Source: Vicia villosa | Lineage: Eukaryota; Streptophyta; Magnoliopsida; Fabales; Fabaceae | NCBI RefSeq assembly: GCF_029867415.1 | Contig: NC_081185.1 | Coordinates: 73,195,553 to 73,259,552 of the forward strand | Reading direction: 5' to 3' | Length of the DNA: 64,000 nt | Shown here: positions 55,508-64,000 of the stretch, piece by piece | Layout of the letters: each line of letters begins with the position of its first letter | Numbering within the stretch: the first letter of the stretch is position 1 | Position numbers and translations under genes: made by a program | Notes under the pieces: generated by a model | Told to the model about the DNA's origin: nothing | The model's input: only the letters and a program-made list of their open reading frames with translations | Database searches by the model: none

Positions 55508-58116
55508 TCACTGGGTGAGATGCACATGATCAATTGTTCCAGCTTCCTGCCCAGCATAATATGGCTTCAACCTTTGTCCATTTACTTTGAATATGTCCCC
55601 ATTGGCTTGGTTTTTAATTTCAATAGCACCATATGGGAATACTTTGTGCACAACGAACAGCCCTGACCATCTTGACTTCAATTTTCCAGGGAATAGCTTC
55701 AGCCTCGAGTTAAACAACAAAACTAGTTGTCCTTCCCAAAAGTCCTTCTTGATGATTCTTTGATCATGCCACTTCTTTGTTTGTTCTTTGTACATCTTTG
55801 CATTTTCATAAGCTTGGTCTCGAAATTCCTCCAACTCATGCAGTTGAAGGATACGGGACTCACCGGCTTTTACAATATCGCAGTTGAGGAATTTAGAAGC
55901 CCAAAACGCCTTGTGTTCAAGCTCGAGTGGCAAATGGCAAGCTTTACCATAAACCAATTTATAGGGTGACATGCCTATGGGTGTTTTGAACGCAGTCCTA
56001 TATGCCCATAATGCATCGTCAAGCTTCATAGCCCAATCTTTTCTTGAGGCGCTCACAGTCTTTTCGAGAATCTGCTTGATTTGCCTGTTTGATACCTCCA
56101 CTTGACCACTAGTCTGAGGGTGGTAAGCTGTTGCAATCTTGTGCTTCACATTATACTTCTTCAGCAGATTCTCCATCAACTTATTCAGGAAATGAGTACC
56201 TTCATCGCTTATGAGTGTTCGGGGGACACCGAATCTGGAGAATATGTTGTTCTTGAGGAAATTCACCACCACCTTGGCATCATTTGTAGGTAGAGCAACT
56301 GCTTCAACCCATTTAGAGACGTAGTCTACCGCTACAAGGATGTAATTCTTCCCATGTGATGGTGGAAAAGGTCCCATGAAATTAATACCCCACACATCGA
56401 ACAACTCCACTTCAAGAATACCCTTTTGAGGCATCTGATTTCTTTTTGAGATATTCCCTGTTCTCTGACACCTGTCGCATTCTTTCACAATGCTTTGAGC
56501 GTCTTTGAATAATGTGGGCCAATATAAACCAGATTGTAAAACCTTTGCAGCCGTTCTATCACCGCTGAAATGTCCGCCATATTCTGAGTCATGGCATGCC
56601 TTTAGCACATCTCGTTGTTCTTCTTCGGGTACACATCTTCTAATCAAACCATCGAGACCCTTCTTGTATAAGAAAGGATCATCCCACAAGTAGAACCTGC
56701 AATCATGTAAAAACTTTTTTCTACGATTATATTCAAAATCATCAGGGATAATACCACCTACCAAATAGTTCGCATAGTCTCCAAACCAAGGTACACCAAT
56801 AACAGCGAGGATATGTTCATCTGCAAACTCATCCTTTATTGGGCGCGTAGTTTCTGTTTCATCAATAGGTGACATTCGAGACAAGTGATCGGCCACAGTG
56901 TTTTCAGATCCTTTCTTGTCATGAATTTCAACATCAAACTCTTGAAGGAGTAAGATCCATCTTAGCAGTCTCGGCTTAGAGTCCTATTTAGCAAAAAGAT
57001 ACTTCAAGGCAGCATGGTCAGTATAAACAATGACTTTAGAACCCAACAGATATTGCCTGAATTTATCAAAGGCATAAACAACCGCTAAGAACTCTTTTTC
57101 AGTAGTTGCATAATTCATCTGTGCAGGGTTCAACACATGACTAGCGTAGTAAATAACATGTAACAATTTTTCTCTTCGCTGTCCCAGTACAGCCCCTATT
57201 GCAATATCACTTGCATCACACATGATCTCAAACGGTAGAGACCAGTCCGGAGCTACAACAATTGGTGCCGACACTAATCTTTCCTTTAGTGTATCAAATG
57301 CTACGGCACATTCTTTATCGAAAATAAAAGCCTTTTCTTTAACTAAAAGTGTAGTTAAAGGTTTTGCTATTTTTGAGAAATCTCTTATGAACCTACGGTA
57401 GAAACCCGCATGCCCTAAGAAACTTCGGATACCTTTTTCATTCAGGGGAGGAGGCAATTTTGCTATGACTTCTATCTTGGCTTGGTCAACTTCTATTCCC
57501 TTATGAGAAATCTTGTGCCCCAACACTATACCTTCACGCACCATGAAGTGACACTTCTCCCAGTTGAGGATTAAGTTAGTCTGTTGACATCTTTCTAAAA
57601 CAAGAGCAAGGTTAGTTAAGCAATTATCAAAAGACTTACCAAAAACCGAGAAGTCATCCATGAAGACCTCCATATGCCTCTCAAGCATATCAGAAAAATG
57701 GATTGCATACATCGTTGAAATGTAGCCGGTGCATTACATAACCCGAATGACATTCTTCTGTAGGCAAAAATACCAAACGGGCATGTAAAAACGGTCTTCT
57801 CTTGGTCCTCTGGTGCAACAGCTATCTGATTATACCCCGAGTAGCCATCGAGGAAACAATAGTAGTCATGACCCGCTAACCGTTCCAACATCTGGTCGAT
57901 GAAAGGTAACGGGAAATGATCTTTTCTTGTTGCCAAATTTAGTCTTCGGTAGTCAATATAGACTCTCCACCCTGTAACTGTCCTTGTGGGAATCAGCTCA
58001 TTCCTTTCATTCTTAATCACTGTAGTTCCACCTTTCTTTGGCACCACATGAACTGGACTCACCCAAGAACTGTCAAATATCGAATAGATCATCCCTGCGT
58101 CCAAAAGTTTTACCAC
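55508..58116 (-). pseudogene. pol: Athila-like Ty3 pol (RT, RNase H, integrase), inactivated
   Basis: Reverse transcriptase (57616-58116: VHVVPKKGGTTVI, YIDYRRLN, RRMSFGLCNAPATFQ; then MEVFMDDFSVFG near 57660), RNase H (IMCDASDIAIGAVLG, VYTDHAALKYLF) and integrase ([24 protein letters not shown]; core [13 protein letters not shown] and [14 protein letters not shown]). Breaks: a frameshift near 57700 between the two RT parts, an in-frame TAG at 56984, and the first catalytic Asp of the integrase core replaced by Asn (GINFMGPFP, codon 56381-56383). C-terminal region GPFPPS through LKPYYAG is otherwise complete, ending at 55508. Confidence 0.92.
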
Positions 58117-58122
58117 TTCCTT

Positions 58123-61017
58123 TCAAACCACTTCCTTCATTGCTGGATTAAGTCGTCGTTGTGGTTGGACAACCGGTTTGTGATCATCTTCCATCAGGAT
58201 TTTGTGCATGCAGATCGTTGGACTTATTCCTTTCAAATCTTCAATAGACCATCCAAGGGCACTTTTATGCTTTTTAAGAACTTTGACAAGCTTATCTTCT
58301 TGAAGGAATTCTAGGTGAGAACTTATGATAGCCGGGCACTTACTTTCAGTGTCTAGAAAGACGTATTTGAGGTTCTCCGGTAATTGCTTTAGTTCAGCCC
58401 CCTTCTTTGGTTCATCTTTACTTCCCTCCACCAAAGGTTGCCTTAGCTCCTCCCATCGGTTGTGGCGAGAATTTTTGACAAATGATGTTTCCATCATGGC
58501 TAAAACCTCACTGTCTCTTTCATCAATTACCTCATCCTCTTCGAAGATTGATAGACTTAACACTCTCTCCAAGGGTAACTTCTGTGTTGTCAAAGAATTT
58601 TCTTTATCACAAATTTGTTCAATTACCTCAATGTGTTGACTTGTGGCAACATCATCCTTGTACTTCATAGTGTTTCGCACATCAATCTTTAATTCTTCAT
58701 CATAGACTTTCAAGGTCATTGTACCTTCCTCTATGTCGATCAAACACCTCCCGGTCTCTAGAAATGGTCTCCCCAACATGATTGGTATCTCTTCATCTTC
58801 GGGCATCTCTAAAATAACAAAGTCTATCGGAAATACGAACTTGTCGATTTTCACCAATACGTCTTCTACCACTCCGTAAGGTCTTTTAATTGATTGGTCA
58901 GCAAACTGGAGTGTCATTCGTATGTCCTGTACTTTACCTATTCCCAATCTTTTGTAAATGGATAATGGCATAAGACTCACACTTGCTCCCAAATCTATCA
59001 GCGCTTTCTTGAAAGACCTATCACCAATTGTGCATGGTATAGTTACTGAACCTCTATCTTTCTTTTTAATCGGAATCTTCATTCCCTGCAAAATAGCACT
59101 ACAAGTTTCAGTTAGAATAATCGGATCACTCTCGATGGTCCGCTTCCTTGAAATGATATCCTTCATGAATTTCGCATAAGTTGGCATTTGCTCAAGTGCC
59201 TCTAAGAAAGGAATATTCAGCTCAAGTTTCTTGAACATCTCTAAGAACTTCTCAAAATTCTTCTCATGTTGTTCTTTCTTCTTATTTCTCGTGGGAAAAG
59301 GGAGTTTAACTGCCGGTTTTGGTGTAACTATCTTTTCTTTTACTACCCTTTCGTCCCTCTTGACTTCTTGACTTATAACCTCATTCTCTTTAATCTCGAC
59401 ATCCACTTCAATCAACATATCCTCATCATCAGAATTCCTCTCCGGTTCGTCATTGGATTTATTGCTTCTGGTAATTACAGCGTTCACATGATTGTTGTCT
59501 CTGGGATTTGTAACCGTGGCACTTGGGAGAGCGCCTTGTGGTTGAGTGTTGGTCATTTGTTGGGCAATCTGACTCATTTGAATTTCTAAGTTTTTGATTG
59601 ATGCCCCTGTGTTTCTCAAGTTGCTCCTAGTTTCTTCCTGAAATTGAGAGTTTTGAGCTGCCATCTTTTCAATAGCTATCTCCCATTCTGCCTTCTTCGG
59701 TACCTGTTGCTGCAATTGTTGAGGTGCTTGAGATTGGAACTGTTGCGGGTGGTGTTGAAATTGTTGCTGATAGGGAACTTGTTGTTGAGGAGGTCTGTAT
59801 TGTTGTGACTGAGCTGGAGATTGATATTGGGTTGGTCCTTGCTTTTGAAAGTTTCCTTGTTGGTCCTTCCATGCAAAATTGGGATGATTTTTCCAACCCG
59901 GATTATATGTATTGGCGTAAGGATTATTTTGCCTCAACATATGAATCTGTTCCACCTGTTCCTGCGTTGCCACACAATGCATGGCAAAATTCGGTCCACT
60001 ACATATTTCACATATAACTGAGGTGGTTGGCTCAACCTGTGCTACCTTCTGTTCACCGAGATTCATTTTCTTCAATCTTCTTTCTACTTCAGCTGCAATT
60101 TGTTCTTCCATTTTAACCACCTGATCAGCAAGCTTAAAATCAATTTTCCCTTCTGGTTGGCTCATAGCGCGGTCATATAACTCAATGTGCTCATTGGCGG
60201 CAATCGCTTCTATGATTCTATTGATACCAGTGGCTGTTGCAAAGTTAGTTGAGCCACCGACAGCAGTATCGATAAGCTGTTTTGTCTTAAGTCGGAGACC
60301 ATTAACAAAAGTCTGCATTTGCTCGGTTGGGTCCATGTTATGAGTAGGACAAGCAACCAAACACCTCTTGAACCTTTTGTATGCATCTCCCAACGATTCC
60401 CCTTCTTTCTGCTTGAAATTCACAATATCATATCTTTTTCGAATAAAGACTGATGCAGGGAAATAATCATTAAGGAAAGTCGTTTCCATTTGTTGCCATG
60501 TTGTGATGCTTCCAGCTGGAAGTGAGTAAAACCACTCTTCCGCATCTTCGGATAAAGTGAATGGGAACATCACGAGTCTCTTGGCTTCTTCAGAATGGCC
60601 TTCAATCTTCAACGATGTTGTTGTGGTGAGGAATCTTTGTAGATGTTTATTTGCGTCTTCATTGATTCTTCCCGCAAACGGCTTGCTTTCCAACTGTCGG
60701 ATAGTTGAAGGATGGAGTTGGAAGTGTGCCACATTGACTGGTTGGTTTACGATGGTCATTCTTCCAAGCGGGGCATTAGCCCTTCCATAGTCTCCTAAAA
60801 GCCTCTATGGGGGAGGTGGATCAGCTGCCATAGTTTCAGGCTCAGATTCTGACTGTTCGGATGAAATAGATATTCTTTCTTCATCTTCTGATTCTGAAAC
60901 TATAGGAGATTCTTCTTTTGAAGCCAGTCTTTTCCGTTTAACTTCTCGGAGTCTTGCTCGCAATAGCCTTTCTGGTTCTGCGTCAAAAAGAAGTTCAGCT
61001 GAGGCCTTACCTCGCAT
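58123..61017 (-). pseudogene. gag: Athila-like gag-protease polyprotein with nonsense codons
   Basis: One frame from MRGKASAELLFDAEPERLL (61017), broken by TAG at 60805 and TGA at 58123 where it should enter RT. Gag core (about 60759-60150): LTTTTSLKIEGHSEEAKRL, AEEWFYSLPAGSITTWQQM, FPASVFIRKRYDIVNF and ESLGDAYKRFKRCL. A CxxC-type zinc motif (CEICSGPNFAMHC) and a Gln/Pro-rich linker (59700-59880) follow. The aspartic protease is at about 59010-58750: KALIDLGASVSLMPLSI and MLGRPFLETGRCLID. The family's D-L-G-A-S catalytic motif is intact. Both stop codons are single changes in otherwise well-preserved coding DNA, so decay is recent. Confidence 0.93.
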
Positions 61018-61154
61018 ACAAGATTAGAAGTCGATTAGTTTGAAGTAAATAAAATAAAAAAAATAAAACTAAACAAATATAAATTCAGCAAAAATAAAAT
61101 TTTAATTGCAGAGCAATAAAATTTTAATTGACTAGTTAACAACTTATATTTTGG

Positions 61155-61176
61155 CAATCCCCGGCAATGGCGCCAA
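61155..61176 (-). promoter_or_regulatory. Athila primer-binding site (Asp tRNA type)
   Basis: Minus strand TTGGCGCCATTGCCGGGG, the characteristic Athila primer site complementary to the 3' end of aspartate tRNA, lies a few bases inside the LTR border at 61182. Confidence 0.85.
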
Positions 61177-61181
61177 AAACT

Positions 61182-62162
61182 TGATCGGAAAAATAGCAAG
61201 TGTACTAATTTTACCGGTGTAGTTCTAATGGGTTTTACCCCAAGTATCGATCACGAGGATTGCGTAGTAAATATAAATTATTGTAATAGTCAATTAAACA
61301 AAATGGCATATAGATGTTTTTGTTATAATGCAATAAGTGAATTCAAATAAAATTAATAAAAATAAGCTGAAATTAGAGTTTGACTTTTAGATATAATTTA
61401 GGATAATGCCAAGGTAGGTGTATGATTTGCCTTATAATGACTCTGTAAAAAGATCTCTTTAACAAGTTCATAGGATGCAACTATTTGTTCTTAAGGGTGT
61501 TTTCCTAAGTCCTTAGTGAAAACCTTTTGGGTTGCAATCCTAATGCCTAAGTCCTTAGAAACAAAGGTTTGGAAACCAAAGATGTAATTAATCAAGAATG
61601 TTCAAATAACCTTTCGATATCCCTAGTCTTAGGTGATAACTATAAGATCTAATTGTTTAAAAACCTTAACAACCGTAGTCCTACAAATTGTTAACCGTAG
61701 ATCAATCTTTGTTTTGCCGACAAAGAAAGCATAAAAACACTAAACAATCAAATTGCATAATACAAATACTTGATTAAAGAAATACGGAACTCAAAGTCAT
61801 TACAATTCAAATCAGGGACACCCCCCTGGCATTGGGGGGTTTAGCCTCTCATAATATTCAAGAAAACAAAATCAAAGAGTTTAGACATTACAATAAGTAA
61901 GAGAACTCTGATCTTCAATGGTGTCCACCGTTGAATCTCTTCGTCTTCCCACTCCTTGATGAAGCTATCTCTCCTTTCTATTGAATTCTATCGTACAATC
62001 AAAAAGTTCCTTCCCATTGTCTCTCAATCCTCTTTTAATCCCTCTAGGTTTTCAGATTTCAGCTGTAATACCCAAACTGCCCCCGGACTTTAAAAAAAAT
62101 TGGAAAAATCAAAAATCAGAAATTCTGTCCGCACAGCTGACACGGCCGTGTCACTTGACACG
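61182..62162 (-). mobile_element. Athila-like 5' LTR, interrupted at 62162
   Basis: Begins (plus) TGATCGGAAAAATAGCAAG beside the primer site and extends at least to 62162, where a different LTR starts with TGTCGCACGC. Contains a GC hairpin CCCCCC-TGGCATT-GGGGGG at 61821-61839 and the GACACGGCCGTGTC palindrome at 62139-62152. The matching 3' LTR was not found in the window. Confidence 0.75.
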
Positions 62163-64000
62163 GGTGTCGCACGCTCGCGAAATGATGAACAACAGAGTCG
62201 CCACCGATATATTTATCCCAAAGAGGGAAAGGAATATCAGAAAACCTAGAATAAAGAGAGGATAAGAAAAGGTCTTTCGACCAGAGATAAGGTACGGGAG
62301 TCGGTTACGCGAGGGGAAGGTGTTAGCACCCCTCACGCCCATCGTACTCGATGGTATCCACCTATGTTTGTTCTATTCTAAGGGTGTATAAATCTAAAGC
62401 TTAATTACTAAGGGAATGCATGCAAATGAAAGAAAAAGAAACACGGGAAAATAAGGTTTATAAATAGTTGTGCTCGCTTAGGCCCCGCGACCCAATGCCT
62501 ACGTATCCTTTTCAGGAATCAGAGCGCCGTAGTTCGGCTCTTTAGTTTTTGTTTGTTTTTGTGTTTTTTAGTTGAACAGTTACATTCGCACTCCGCTGCT
62601 CGACCTCTGGAGTCTTAAGCTGGGAATGGAGCGGAAGTAACGTGTCCGATTAGGAGGAAGAATGCCCTGAAGGCAAGAGAAAGAATGCCTCAGAGGCAAG
62701 AGAGAGAAGAGAGAAAATTGGTTTGTGTCTTTTAGATGTAATTCCATGATGAACAAAACCCAATACAAGGCTTCGCATCACTTCCTTACTTTGTTTAGGT
62801 CTGAGCCTTTATTAAGTGTTTTAGATGTTTTGATTGGTGATTTTTAAGGGATTTTAATCTGCGAGTTGAATCACATTAGATTGTATGATGTCAAAGAAAC
62901 AGATTAGGGAATGAATCCCACTCATTTCTCTACATGGATAGAGAAACAGATTAGGGAATGAATCCCACTCATTTCTCTAATAATCGAGAAACAGATTAGG
63001 GAATGAATCCCACTCATTTCTCTTTGTAGTGATCGAGAAACAGATTAGGGAATGGATCCCACTCATTTCTCTCTCACTAAGTGTTTGAGAAACAGATTAG
63101 GGAATAAATCCCACTCGTTTCTCTCCCACTTTTAATGTGATTCGCCTCTTCCTTTATTAAGTACTTTAAAGTCGAAAGAGAAAAGAAACAAAACTAGCCT
63201 AAGATGAAAACTAGCCTAATATGATGGGAACTTCTAATTCCTAAAGTTGTCATGGTTTCTACCTAATGGTTAGGAGCAAAAAGCGGCATGAAAATATAAG
63301 CATAAGCGGAGATCAATATTACAAGTAAAATACAAGTAAATAATGATACAAAAATTAGTGTGAAATGACTAACATAAACACTTGAAACTATGGTACAAGG
63401 CATGAAAGCGAACGATGCAAAAAATAGTACAAAATCGAATTAAAGGACTATTATTTTTTATGGTTTTTTATGTAACAAAAAGACAAGCATTTAATCAAGC
63501 AAGCGAATTAAAAATACAAGCCTAAACTAATATTTATTTGTTGATTATTTTTATATGCCAAAATCATGTATTAAAGTCTAAAAGGTAGTAGGAAAATTAG
63601 CATTTAAATACTAAAAAGAAGTGGCAAAAATCTAATTACCTAAATCTAAAAAATGAAAGCAGGGGGTGCAGATTGAAACTGATGGTGCAGATAGTGAGGG
63701 CGCTGAGCCCATCCAGAGGAGGCCCGAAGGGTGTTTTTTTTGTTCGCAGATATCTTATTACCAAAAGGGATAATGGGCCACAGGGGGTGTGAGAGGCAGT
63801 TCGGCCCAGAGGGGTTTTTGTCATAGTTTTTGATTCATAAAATATAACACGGGCCTTCAGGGGGTGGATTTAGCAACTCGTGGTTATGGCCCGAGAGAGT
63901 TTGATCCATGGCTTTGATTAATCCAAAATTATCTAGTTAATGTCAATTAGGTTAATTAATAGGACATTAAACTTTATGTTATATTCCTATTATACAAATT
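62163..64000. mobile_element. LTR of another Ty3-type element, continuing past the window
   Basis: Starts TGTCGCACGCTCGCG inside an Athila LTR palindrome. AGAGTCGCCACCGATATATT, GGGAAGGTGTTAGCACCCC and AATGCCTACGTATCC match the family at 52140-52470. Includes a five-copy hairpin array at 62893-63124. No open gene, and the far border is outside the window. Confidence 0.65.
62893..63124. repeat. Five-copy hairpin-forming tandem repeat
   Basis: Units of GAGAAACAGATTAGGGAATG, then AATCCCACTCATTTCTCT, at about 62893, 62941, 62986, 63035 and 63087, with variable 7-15-nt linkers. Each unit folds on itself (GAGAAA with TTTCTC, GGGA with TCCC). Cores are conserved while linkers vary. Confidence 0.9.

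Overview
This is nuclear DNA from a flowering plant, most likely a papilionoid legume close to pea, vetch, clover or medick. The evidence is intron-bearing transposon genes, AT-rich spacers with long (TA)n tracts, a small family of F-box genes, and retroelement lineages (Tekay, Athila-like, SIRE/Maximus-like) of the kind that fill legume genomes. The species call is inference. No bacterial operon, CRISPR array or tRNA gene was seen.

Host genes. Four related F-box/kelch-type genes lie at 1951-3093 (+), 5066-6253 (-), 24535-25707 (-) and 29906-31060 (+). Each encodes 380-395 residues: an N-terminal F-box, GSCNGL and WNPAT motifs, and a conserved C-terminal tail NYVESLVPT. They look like a local duplication series of SCF ubiquitin-ligase substrate receptors, later spread apart by transposon insertions. 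They are the only host genes I would call intact.

Layout. 1-1149: end of a CACTA transposon inserted in a dead LINE. 1150-8094: two F-box genes and spacer. 8095-14860: copia remnants, one split inside its integrase D-N-G motif by a 5-kb CACTA element (9159-14171, TSD ATT). That CACTA carries a decayed gene ending in a Ulp1-like protease and is itself hit by a hAT element (12535-13311, 8-bp TSD). 14866-23413: a complete, very young Tekay chromovirus with near-identical 2011-bp LTRs and TSD TTTGA, but with a broken protease. 24535-31060: two F-box genes, a copia LTR with gag, and Helitron-like ends. 31686-40893: a second CACTA element (TSD TTG) holding a LINE with intact ORF2 (19-bp TSD, poly-A) and a captured TatD-nuclease exon. 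41345-44871: copia remnants, a minisatellite split by a hAT element, and retroelement LTRs. 44872-52115: a decayed SIRE/Maximus-like copia element with a long extra ORF behind pol. 52116-64000: an Athila-like Ty3 element with several inactivating mutations, inside and beside another LTR family.

Most unusual pattern. Non-coding parts of three separate retroelement segments carry clusters of short perfect palindromes, each with CpG at or near the centre: CATACGCGTATG, GACACGGCCGTGTC and GGAAATCGATTTCC. In two of them the palindromes come in pairs repeated at 72-82 bp. The sequences differ but the architecture is shared, which suggests a common functional constraint such as protein binding, methylation or RNA folding. 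This is the part of the window I would examine first.
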